The position numbers were made by a program, and so were the translations under genes. A stretch of 12,923 nucleotides of DNA from Candidatus Omnitrophota bacterium (lineage in GTDB: Bacteria; Omnitrophota; JACPQZ01): positions 1-12,923 of the forward strand of contig JACPQZ010000019.1 of NCBI GenBank assembly GCA_016190205.1, written 5' to 3'. This document shows, one piece after another, positions 6,744 through 12,923 of the stretch (within the stretch, counting starts at the first letter, position 1; each line of letters opens with the position of its first letter). The notes below the pieces were generated by a model. It worked only from the letters and a program-made list of their open reading frames with translations, did no database searches and was not told the DNA's origin.

Positions 6744-8480
6744 TCACTGGAGCTGGGAAAGGCGCTTCTCAATCTCGGCACGATCCGGGTCCTTGCGCAG
6801 GGCCTCGCCCCACGCCAGGCGCGCCTTTTCGCGGTTTCCCATGGCAAGGTAAACATCTCCCAAAAAACGGTGCGCATACTGCTGGTAGGGATTGGCCCGT
6901 ATCGCCTTTTCGTAAAAGCCCGCAGACTGGTCCAACCGGTTCGTCACCTGGTTTAACCTGCCCAGGTTAAAAAGGGGGGATGAAAAATCCGGTTTGACCT
7001 CGATGGCTTTTAAATAGGCCCACTCGGCGCGCTTAAGATCGCCCTTGCCCATACAGAGATTGCCCAAATTGTTGAACGCGATAAAACTCGTGGGATCCAG
7101 CTGAGCCGCCTTTTCACTGAAGGTGATCCCCTCGTCCCAGCGCCTTTCCTTCTCGCAGATCCAGGCTACATTGTTATAGGGCTTCACGTGCAGGGGGTTG
7201 AGCTCAATGGATCTCCGAAACTCCGCCTCTGCTTCCCTAAACTGGTTTTTACGCGCATACGCCGTCCCGAGATCATTTCGAAAGTAATATTCCATATTCT
7301 TGCTGGTTCGGATGGCCTGGCTGTAAAGTAACCTCTCGTCCCCCCACATAGCGCTGTACTTGAGCGTAGAGACCGCCAAAAGCACCATCATGACGGCGGC
7401 TGCCCCGGCCTCCGCAGTGCGAAGCCGGCCCCGCGTCTTAGTCCAGAGCCGTGCCGATAAGGCTGCCACAGAAAGGCAGAGCCCAACGGAAGGGAGATAG
7501 AGGTAGCGATCGGCATGGATACTGGCCGCCACGAAAGGCCAGTTGAGCATGGGCGATAATGTGACGGCCGTCCACAAGATCCCCATCGCCTCCCACTGTT
7601 TCTTTCTGGCCATCCATATAGACCCAGCCAGCACTGCCGCAAAAAAGAAGGCCGGCAGGAGATTGGCAGGCCACGCGCCGCTGAAATCGTGCTGGATGGA
7701 TAAATCAAACCAGGGCCAAAAGAAAGAGCAAAAGTAGCGCCACAAGACGCTCGGCAGAACAACCAACGGATAATTGTGATCGAAAGGCACTGCCCCTTGG
7801 CTGGCCGTTTCCGAGATGCGGTTAGCAATCAGGCCGCGAATGTGAAACAGCCACAGCGCCGCCCCCACGCAGTGCGGCATCACCCGCCGGACCGCAACCC
7901 GGATGGGAACGCCTTTAAACCAAACGAGCGCCGCGAACAAAACAACAGGAAGCGTGACAGCCACCGGCTTGGCCATAAGCGCCAAGAGATAACACACGAC
8001 GGAGACAATGGCTTGTCCGTCCATCATGCCCTTGGACCGGACGCCGGCGTTCAAAGACAAAAGGAAGAGCAGTGTGTACAGGAGCTCCGGATACCCGGAA
8101 ATCCAGGCGACGGGCTCGGCATGCACAGGATGCACGGCAAACAAGAGGGCCGTCCCGAAAGAGATGAACCGCGATCCCGTCAAGACGGCAAAGAGCACAT
8201 AGACCACGGCCGTCACGCCTGCATGCAGAAGCACATTGGTGAAATGATAACCGCGGGCGTTATCGCCCCAGGCAGTGTAATTTAAGCTCTGCCAGACGGC
8301 GCTGAAGGGGTAGGGCGTATGACCTGTAAAAAAGTCCGGGATGTTGGAGATATATTTGCCTTTTGAGTCAAGGGTCACCAGCCAGTCGTCCCAGACAAAA
8401 CCGTTTTTAAAACTCGATGCATAGAGTCCCACCGAGATCAAAACCGGAATCAGGACCGGCCACCAGCGTTTTTGCGTCAT
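6744..8480 (-). CDS. TMTC-like polytopic membrane protein with C-terminal TPRs
   Basis: Resembles the TMTC/DUF1736 group of GT-C-type membrane proteins, which in eukaryotes are O-mannosyltransferases. Of the 578 residues, about 1-375 form a multi-pass membrane domain. Family-like motifs are FVWDDWLVTLD with an acidic pair at 31-32, PYPFSAVWQSLNY (57-69), FAVHPVHAEPVAWISGYPEL (114-133) and HADRYLYLPSVG (322-333). The C-terminus holds five consecutive 34-residue TPRs at 398-431, 432-465, 466-499, 500-533 and 534-567. I chose the ATG at 8480, in an ATGA overlap with the methyltransferase stop and preceded by AAGGA, over an in-frame ATG 48 nt earlier that lies inside that gene. A role in protein or glycan mannosylation is plausible but not shown. 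Confidence 0.85.
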   Translation of the reverse strand: MTQKRWWPVLIPVLISVGLYASSFKNGFVWDDWLVTLDSKGKYISNIPDFFTGHTPYPFSAVWQSLNYTAWGDNARGYHFTNVLLHAGVTAVVYVLFAVLTGSRFISFGTALLFAVHPVHAEPVAWISGYPELLYTLLFLLSLNAGVRSKGMMDGQAIVSVVCYLLALMAKPVAVTLPVVLFAALVWFKGVPIRVAVRRVMPHCVGAALWLFHIRGLIANRISETASQGAVPFDHNYPLVVLPSVLWRYFCSFFWPWFDLSIQHDFSGAWPANLLPAFFFAAVLAGSIWMARKKQWEAMGILWTAVTLSPMLNWPFVAASIHADRYLYLPSVGLCLSVAALSARLWTKTRGRLRTAEAGAAAVMMVLLAVSTLKYSAMWGDERLLYSQAIRTSKNMEYYFRNDLGTAYARKNQFREAEAEFRRSIELNPLHVKPYNNVAWICEKERRWDEGITFSEKAAQLDPTSFIAFNNLGNLCMGKGDLKRAEWAYLKAIEVKPDFSSPLFNLGRLNQVTNRLDQSAGFYEKAIRANPYQQYAHRFLGDVYLAMGNREKARLAWGEALRKDPDRAEIEKRLSQLQ

Positions 8481-9091
8481 TTTTTCCTTGCCTGGATGAC
8501 AAACTGAAACGCAAAGAGTTCCGGCCACAAGCGCCCGAGCAGCTTGATTCTTAAATTGCGGGGCGCGACCGAATCAATACCGTAGCCCGAGTATTCAATC
8601 ATATCCCGCATTTGCCCCAGTGTAAAGTAATGAAGATGGCCCCAGTGTGTTAGGGGATGCTCGTAGTCCCATATCCCGGCAAGAAGGTTGAGACGGATCT
8701 GCCAGTTCGCTACATTGGGAAGGGAACACAAGAGACGCCCGCCTTCCTTCAATAAACCGCGGTAAGACTTAAGAAGAGAGGCGGGATCCAGCATGTGTTC
8801 CAGGATATCACTGAAAATGATGCAGTCAAAACTTCCATTGGGCATGCGACCCGAGTTAAGATCCAGCTCGTAAACATCGTCCAGAAAATTCTTGGCCCTG
8901 CGCGCGAGTTCGTGGTCCCCTTCGACCCCCACGACCTTGCACTCCTTCTCTTGTTTCAATGTTTGCCCAAGCTTCCCCGATGAGCAGCCGACGTCCAGCA
9001 CACTGGACCCGCGAGGGACGCGTTCAATAATCATCTCATTCGGCGGCGGCTCGTCGTAATCAAAGGTCTTGGGGGGGAATTTCATTGTCAT
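8477..9091 (-). CDS. Class I SAM-dependent methyltransferase
   Basis: The 204-residue product has a Rossmann methyltransferase core. Motif I is VLDVGCSSGK (31-40). Glu57 in VGVEGD should bind the ribose of SAM. FDCIIFSDILEHMLDP (88-103) is the usual motif II/III region, followed by LKEGGRLLCSLPNVANW (114-130). The run LNLLAGIWDYEHPLTHWGHL (134-153) then HYFT resembles methyltransferases found in glycan and lipid gene clusters. The substrate is unknown. A GGAG ribosome site 8 nt before the ATG overlaps the vanZ stop. The stop overlaps the start of the TMTC/TPR gene, so the two may act in the same pathway, for example methylating a sugar or lipid. Confidence 0.88.
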   Translation of the reverse strand: MTMKFPPKTFDYDEPPPNEMIIERVPRGSSVLDVGCSSGKLGQTLKQEKECKVVGVEGDHELARRAKNFLDDVYELDLNSGRMPNGSFDCIIFSDILEHMLDPASLLKSYRGLLKEGGRLLCSLPNVANWQIRLNLLAGIWDYEHPLTHWGHLHYFTLGQMRDMIEYSGYGIDSVAPRNLRIKLLGRLWPELFAFQFVIQARKK

Positions 9092-9096
9092 GGCAC

Positions 9097-9477
9097 TTAC
9101 TCCCTTTTCCTTCCAAACGGTAAACCCACCCCCCCGATGAGCGCCCCTAGCGCATTCGCAACAGCATCCCAGGTTTCGGCTGAGCGGTAAGGAAGCATCG
9201 CCTGCAGACCTTCCATTCCTAAACCATAGAGCGCGGCAGCAACTGCCGAGAGGGCTCCTGCGGCGCTCGGGGAATGCTTCAAGTGCGCATTTTGCTTCAT
9301 GGCGCGATGGATGAGAAAAGCGAAAACGGCGTAAAGCACGAAGTGGGCAAGCTTATCAAATCCCAAGGGGGGGCCTGGGACAACGTCGGGCGTAGGGATG
9401 AGAGAGACTATCAAAAGAAAAACCCCCATCCCGACTACTGTCCGCGACGGCGGGATCCGGCCGAGTGCGCGCAACAA
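9097..9477 (-). CDS. VanZ-like membrane protein
   Basis: The 126-residue protein has four likely membrane helices (about 15-27, 41-58, 74-90, 105-120). It carries the family motifs DKLAHFVLYAVFAF (41-54) and GMEGLQAMLPYRSAETWDAVANALGALIGG (read here as 87-116), equivalent to the E-Q...R...D..N..G pattern of VanZ-like proteins. VanZ itself gives low-level teicoplanin resistance, but most family members have unknown envelope roles. The start is TTG one nucleotide after the dnaJ stop; a second TTG follows at once and gives better spacing to GGGAAAG. An ATG at residue 17 would cut into the first helix and is less likely. Confidence 0.85.
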   Translation of the reverse strand: MLRALGRIPPSRTVVGMGVFLLIVSLIPTPDVVPGPPLGFDKLAHFVLYAVFAFLIHRAMKQNAHLKHSPSAAGALSAVAAALYGLGMEGLQAMLPYRSAETWDAVANALGALIGGVGLPFGRKRE

Positions 9478-9478
9478 G

Positions 9479-10552
9479 CTACTTTCCCTTTGCCAGCATT
9501 TTATCGAACTGCTCCAAAAGCGACCGCTCTTCTCTCGTCAGGTGGGTGGGTACCTCCACCACAACACGCACAAGTTCGTCTCCCCTCCCCGAGCCGGCCA
9601 GCCTGGGGATGCCCCGCCCCTTTAACCGAAAGACCTTGCCCGGCTGTGTCCCGGGGGGAACATGCATGCGCACCTCTCCATCCAAGGTAGGCACTTTGAC
9701 TTCATCTCCCAGCACAGTCTGCGCAAACCGGATGCGGACTTCGCACAAGACGTCATCCCCTTCCCGGGAAAAAACCTCGTGATGACGAACCGCGACAGCC
9801 ACATAGAGATCCCCTCGAGGGCCTCCATTGAAGCCCGCCTCCCCCTCGCCCGTGATGCGTAATTGTGATCCCGTCTGAACACCTGCCGGGACCTTGACCT
9901 CAATCTTGCGTTCGCCTCGCTGCCGGCCCCGGCCTCGGCACGCCCTGCAGGGCTCTTTGATTATTTCACCCTCACCCTGGCAACGCGGGCACGTCCGTGC
10001 GAGGCTGAAGAAGCCCTGCGACATGCGCACTTGGCCCTCACCCCGGCACTCCGGACACTCGGTCTTGCCTACGCCCGGACGGGAACCGGAACCCCCGCAT
10101 TCCGCGCAAGTCTCCTCTCGCGTGAGGGATAGCGGCACCCTTTTTCCGAACGCGGCTTCTTCAAAGTTAAGTTCGAGGTGATACTCGAGGTCGCTCCCGC
10201 GCCGGGTCCGCCGCCCGCGGGTTGCGGCGCGCCCTCCGCCAAAAATGCCGCCAAAGAGATCGCCGAAGATATCCTCAAACCCGGCAAAAGAAGAGCTGTC
10301 GAATCCGCCGAAGCCTGACCCGGCACCCACGCCGGCATGCCCGAACTCGTCATAAGCTGACCGCTTCTTGGGATTGACCAGGCAGTCGTAGGCCTCGGTG
10401 GCCTCTTTAAATTTCTCCTCGGCTTCTTTGTTTCCAGGGTTCCGGTCAGGATGATACTTTAAGGCGAGTTTCCTGTAGGCCTTCTTGATCTCGGTCTCGT
10501 TCGCGCCCCGCGATACGCCCAGGACATCGTAGTAATCGCGTTTGGTAGCCAC
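9479..10552 (-). CDS. dnaJ: Chaperone protein DnaJ
   Basis: Type I Hsp40 co-chaperone that delivers substrates to DnaK and stimulates its ATPase. The 357 residues include the J domain (about 5-70) with HPD at 35-37, a Gly/Phe-rich linker (about 72-108), and four zinc-binding repeats at 149-156 (CAECGGSG), 166-173 (CPECRGEG), 188-195 (CPRCQGEG) and 202-209 (CRACRGRG). C-terminal substrate-binding domains follow. The start is GTG; the N-terminus [10 protein letters not shown] is canonical so the position is secure. I see no Shine-Dalgarno: the leader is CTCAAAATTAA directly next to the heptad repeats. It is separated from dnaK by a 282-nt repeat-filled spacer, which is unusual for this pair. 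Confidence 0.97.
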   Translation of the reverse strand: MATKRDYYDVLGVSRGANETEIKKAYRKLALKYHPDRNPGNKEAEEKFKEATEAYDCLVNPKKRSAYDEFGHAGVGAGSGFGGFDSSSFAGFEDIFGDLFGGIFGGGRAATRGRRTRRGSDLEYHLELNFEEAAFGKRVPLSLTREETCAECGGSGSRPGVGKTECPECRGEGQVRMSQGFFSLARTCPRCQGEGEIIKEPCRACRGRGRQRGERKIEVKVPAGVQTGSQLRITGEGEAGFNGGPRGDLYVAVAVRHHEVFSREGDDVLCEVRIRFAQTVLGDEVKVPTLDGEVRMHVPPGTQPGKVFRLKGRGIPRLAGSGRGDELVRVVVEVPTHLTREERSLLEQFDKMLAKGK

Positions 10553-10563
10553 TTAATTTTGAG

Positions 10564-10615
10564 AAACCAGAAACCAGAAACCAGTTACCAGAAAATAACA
10601 GAAACCAGATACCAG
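10564..10615. repeat. Heptad array AAACCAG-type, outer left arm of dnaK-dnaJ spacer
   Basis: Units are AAACCAG three times (10564-10584), TTACCAG (10585-10591), an irregular 10-nt unit, AAACCAG (10602-10608) and ATACCAG (10609-10615). It is the inverse of the CTGGTNN array at 10793-10837. Together they would form the base of a hairpin spanning the whole spacer. Confidence 0.9.
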
Positions 10616-10626
10616 AAGTGAAAATC

Positions 10627-10679
10627 CGAATGTCGAAATTCGAAGCACGAACAAATTCGAATGACCGAAATCCGAGTCA
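10627..10679. repeat. Heptad array CGAANNN, inner left arm
   Basis: Successive units are CGAATGT, CGAAATT, CGAAGCA and CGAACAA, then after 3 nt CGAATGA, and after 1 nt CGAAATC and CGAGTCA. The first four letters are held while the last three vary. It is partly complementary to the TTCG-containing units on the right side of the spacer. Confidence 0.8.
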
Positions 10680-10699
10680 CTAAACGCCGGTTTTTGAAT

Positions 10700-10792
10700 T
10701 TCCGATTTCGCATTTCGATATTGTTCGGATTTTCCGCCCGAGGCGGATCCGCCGCGCTTTGTGGCAGACGATATTCGAATTTCGGATTTCAT
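10700..10792. repeat. Inner right arm: TTCNNAT heptads, GC hairpin, TTCGGA heptads
   Basis: Units TTCCGAT, TTCGCAT and TTCGATA are at 10700-10720. A GC-rich hairpin follows at 10733-10747 (TCCGCC-CGA-GGCGGA), overlapping a perfect 12-bp palindrome GGCGGATCCGCC at 10742-10753. A second run, ATTCGAA, TTTCGGA, TTTCATC (10773-10793), continues in the same 7-nt phase straight into TGGTATC and TGGTCTC. No U-tract follows the hairpin on the minus strand, so it is not a clear terminator. Confidence 0.75.
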
Positions 10793-10837
10793 CTGGTATC
10801 TGGTCTCTTCTGGTTTCTGGCAACTGGTATCTGGTTA
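10793..10837. repeat. Heptad array CTGGTNN, outer right arm, reaching into dnaK stop
   Basis: Units are CTGGTAT (10793-10799), CTGGTCT (10800-10806), 3 nt, then CTGGTTT, CTGGCAA, CTGGTAT and CTGGTTA (10810-10837). The last unit includes the dnaK stop codon (10835-10837). It is the inverse of the AAACCAG-type array at 10564-10615. Confidence 0.88.
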
Positions 10838-12748
10838 CTTCTTTTCTTTGTCGTCTTCAGCAGTGTACTCCGCATCCACCACATTCTCGCGCTTCTCGTC
10901 CCCGGGCGCGCCGCCGGTCGAAGCATGCTGCCCAGCACCCTGCTTCGCGCCGGCCTCTTTGTATACCTCTTCGGCAAGTTTGTGGGAGGCGCGGGCAAGC
11001 TCCTCCGTTGTCTTCTTAAGCTCCTCCGCGTCGCTCGAATCAAGCTTGGACTTGGCCTGCTTCAAGGCCTCCTCTATTTTTTCCTTATCGGACTTCGACA
11101 CCTTGTCGCCGTAGTCCTTAAGAGACTTCTCGACCGAGTAGATCATGGTATCGAGCTGGTTATGCGCCTCGACGCGCTCCCGCTTGCCTTTGTCCTCGGA
11201 GGCATGTTCCTCCGCCTCTTTGACCATCTTTTTAATGTCGTTTTCCGAAAGGCCGCTAGAGCTTTCGATGCGGATCTTCTGTTCTTTGCCCGTGGCCTTG
11301 TCTTTGGCGGAGACGTGCACGATCCCGTTTGCGTCGATATCAAAGGTCACCTCTATCTGGGGAATCCCGCGCGGGGCAGGAGGGATGCCCACGAGATCGA
11401 AACGACCCAGGGTGCGATTGTCTGACGCCATCTCGCGCTCCCCCTGCAGCACATGAATGGACACCGCCGTCTGGCTGTCCGCGGCGGTGGAGAAGATCTG
11501 GCTTTTTTTGGTGGGTATGGTGCTGTTTCGCTCGATGAGTTTCGTCATGACACCGCCCAGGGTCTCAATCCCCAGCGAAAGAGGCGTCACATCCAAAAGG
11601 AGCACGTCCTTCACCTCGCCCGACAGCACCGCGCCCTGAATGGCGGCCCCCACCGCCACGACCTCGTCCGGGTTTACCCCCTTGTGGGGCTCCTTCCCAA
11701 AGAATTTCTTGACCGTGGCCTGGACGGCCGGCATCCGCGTCTGACCGCCCACCAGGATCACCTCGTCAATCTGCTCGCTCTTAAGCCCCGCATCTTCCAG
11801 GGCCTTCCGGCATGGACCGACGGTGCGCTTGACGAGGTCCTCCGTCAGCTGTTCCAGCTTGGACCGCGTCATGGTCATGGTGAGGTGCTTGGGTCCCGAC
11901 GCATCCGCCGTGATAAAGGGGAGATTGATCTCCGTCTGGGCTACAGTGGAAAGCTCGCACTTCGCTTTTTCCGCAGCCTCTTTGAGGCGCTGGAGGGCCA
12001 TGCGGTCCTGGCGCAGATCGATGCCGTGCTCTTTTTTGAACTCCTCCGCGAGCCAGTCGATGACCTTCTGGTCGAAGTCGTCACCTCCCAGGTGTGTGTC
12101 CCCATTCGTCGACTTGACTTCAAACACGCCGTCTCCGATCTCCAGGATCGAGATGTCGAAGGTCCCTCCGCCCAGGTCGTATACCGCGATTTTTTCATCC
12201 TTTTTCTTGTCCAGCCCGTACGCGAGGGAGGCGGCCGTAGGCTCGTTGATGATGCGGAGCACATTGAGCCCCGCGATGCGGCCGGCGTCTTTCGTGGCCT
12301 GCCTCTGGCTGTCGTTAAAATACGCGGGCACGGTGACGACGGCGTCCTTGACTTCATGCCCCAGGTAGCTCTCCGCCGTTTCCTTCATCTTCTGCAGGAT
12401 GATGGCGCTGATCTCAGGCGGGGTCCAATCCTTGGCGCCCGCCTTGACCACGCAATTCCCCTTGGCGTCTTCCGTCACCTTGTACGGGACGAGCTTCTCT
12501 TCCTGCTGAACCTCCTCATGCCGGCGGCCCATAAAACGTTTGATCGAGAAGACGGTGTTCTCCGGATTCGTCACCGCCTGGCGCTTGGCCGCCTGACCCA
12601 CCAGACGGTCCCCGCTCTTGGCAAACCCCACCACGCTGGGGGTGGTGCGCGCCCCTTCAGAGTTGGCGATGACCACGGGGTCCTTCCCCTCCATGATCGC
12701 CACGCACGAGTTCGTGGTTCCTAAATCGATTCCGATTACCTTACCCAT
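10835..12748 (-). CDS. dnaK: Chaperone protein DnaK (Hsp70)
   Basis: ATP-driven chaperone of the cytoplasm that works with DnaJ and GrpE. The 637 residues are full length. The ATPase domain (about 1-380) shows [12 protein letters not shown] (6-17), [18 protein letters not shown] (144-161), [10 protein letters not shown] (191-200) with Thr196 at the autophosphorylation site, and [10 protein letters not shown] (331-340). The interdomain linker [13 protein letters not shown] is at 381-393. The substrate-binding domain and helical lid follow, with a Gly/Gln-rich stretch (600-616) and the tail NVVDAEY. A good ribosome site (AAGGAGAG) is 7 nt before the ATG. hrcA and grpE are not in the window; they may lie beyond the right edge. 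No CIRCE element is seen in the 175 nt available upstream. Confidence 0.98.
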   Translation of the reverse strand: MGKVIGIDLGTTNSCVAIMEGKDPVVIANSEGARTTPSVVGFAKSGDRLVGQAAKRQAVTNPENTVFSIKRFMGRRHEEVQQEEKLVPYKVTEDAKGNCVVKAGAKDWTPPEISAIILQKMKETAESYLGHEVKDAVVTVPAYFNDSQRQATKDAGRIAGLNVLRIINEPTAASLAYGLDKKKDEKIAVYDLGGGTFDISILEIGDGVFEVKSTNGDTHLGGDDFDQKVIDWLAEEFKKEHGIDLRQDRMALQRLKEAAEKAKCELSTVAQTEINLPFITADASGPKHLTMTMTRSKLEQLTEDLVKRTVGPCRKALEDAGLKSEQIDEVILVGGQTRMPAVQATVKKFFGKEPHKGVNPDEVVAVGAAIQGAVLSGEVKDVLLLDVTPLSLGIETLGGVMTKLIERNSTIPTKKSQIFSTAADSQTAVSIHVLQGEREMASDNRTLGRFDLVGIPPAPRGIPQIEVTFDIDANGIVHVSAKDKATGKEQKIRIESSSGLSENDIKKMVKEAEEHASEDKGKRERVEAHNQLDTMIYSVEKSLKDYGDKVSKSDKEKIEEALKQAKSKLDSSDAEELKKTTEELARASHKLAEEVYKEAGAKQGAGQHASTGGAPGDEKRENVVDAEYTAEDDKEKK

Positions 12749-12779
12749 GTAAGTCTCTCCTTCAGTTATGATGACGAGT

Positions 12780-12807
12780 TTCGTTCTTCGTGCTTCGTTC
12801 GTCGTTC
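12780..12807. repeat. Heptad array TTCGTTC-type in dnaK leader
   Basis: Four 7-bp units: TTCGTTC, TTCGTGC, TTCGTTC and GTCGTTC. It begins 32 nt upstream of the dnaK start and is related in sequence to the GCTTCGT array at 6558-6585. No complementary arm is seen before the window ends. Confidence 0.8.
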
Positions 12808-12810
12808 GTC

Positions 12811-12838
12811 GCTTCCCGCTTCCCGCTTCCCGCTTCCC
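12811..12838. repeat. Perfect tandem GCTTCCC x4
   Basis: Four identical copies of GCTTCCC in tandem. Exact identity suggests recent expansion. A polypurine run results on the minus (coding) strand: GGGAAGC repeats lie upstream of dnaK. Confidence 0.93.
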
Positions 12839-12849
12839 GATCCGCGCCC

Positions 12850-12891
12850 GTCGCTAGTCGCTGGTCGCTGGTCGCTGGTCGCTAGCCGCAG
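12850..12891. repeat. Tandem heptads GTCGCTR x5 plus GCCGCAG
   Basis: Units are GTCGCTA, GTCGCTG three times, GTCGCTA and the diverged GCCGCAG. They follow the GCTTCCC array after an 11-nt spacer. I see no convincing promoter between this array and dnaK, so the promoter may lie beyond the window edge. Confidence 0.92.
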
Positions 12892-12923
12892 GCTTCTCGC
12901 CAGATTTTGCGATCCCCGAACCC

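Noticed and set aside
6740-6750. Palindrome CCAGTCACTGG as terminator after the TMTC/TPR gene
   Set aside because: Only a few base pairs can form around the short centre, and it is followed by an A-run, not a U-run, on the transcribed strand.
8481-8528. Upstream in-frame ATG for the TMTC/TPR protein
   Set aside because: The extra 16 residues lie wholly inside the methyltransferase gene and precede the natural basic-then-hydrophobic N-terminus; the ATGA overlap start with AAGGA is better supported.
10553-10834. CRISPR array in the repeat-rich spacer
   Set aside because: Repeat units are 7 nt with no unique spacers of regular length and no cas genes nearby.
11453-12724. Long plus-strand open frame opposite dnaK
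   Set aside because: It is the antisense shadow of dnaK; the minus-strand product is an unambiguous Hsp70 and the opposite translation shows no domain.
12749-12923. CIRCE (HrcA) operator upstream of dnaK
   Set aside because: No TTAGCACTC/GAGTGCTAA inverted repeat is found in the available upstream sequence. It could lie beyond the window.

Overview
The window carries thirteen convincing protein genes, all on the minus strand, so transcription runs from the right edge (dnaK) to the left edge (exbD). No plus-strand gene, rRNA, tRNA, CRISPR array, transposase or phage gene is visible. Base composition is moderately GC-rich and coding density is high. An ExbB/ExbD/TonB-type energy-transduction set implies a Gram-negative cell with an outer membrane. 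A bacterial TMTC-like membrane protein with TPRs and the heptanucleotide-rich spacers recall uncultured lineages such as Omnitrophota (former OP3). That placement is an impression, not something the sequence proves.

Layout in transcription order. (1) 12923-12749: leader of dnaK, packed with three kinds of tandem 7-bp repeat. (2) 12748-10835 dnaK, a 282-nt spacer built almost wholly of 7-bp repeats in inverted orientation, then 10552-9479 dnaJ. dnaJ runs directly into vanZ-like, a SAM methyltransferase and a TMTC/TPR protein (gaps of 1 and 5 nt, then a 4-nt ATGA overlap). (3) 6743-6537: spacer with an inverted pair of heptad arrays and an extended -10 promoter-like site for the next operon. 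(4) 6536-1598: ald, a small coiled-coil protein, ogt, icd, mdh and a TonB-family protein, tightly packed with several overlaps. (5) 1597-1476: spacer with a heptad-built hairpin, then exbB and exbD overlapping by ATGA. (6) 399-1: no credible gene, but a nested, multi-stem inverted-repeat element.

Functionally, the first unit is chaperone (DnaK/DnaJ) plus envelope or glycan genes. The second couples central metabolism (alanine dehydrogenase, isocitrate dehydrogenase, malate dehydrogenase) and DNA repair (O6-alkylguanine transfer) to a proton-driven TonB-ExbB-ExbD machine. The icd product keeps most of the residues that favour NADP over NAD.

The most unusual feature is the spacers. Four of the five gaps longer than 100 nt are filled with tandem heptanucleotides of different sequence in different places (GCTTCGT, AAACCAG/CTGGTNN, CGAANNN, GCTTCCC, GTCGCTG, TGAGTGN). 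In three of these four they are arranged as inverted arrays able to fold into long hairpins. The fifth gap (1-399) holds a different nested palindrome. The short gaps inside operons have none.
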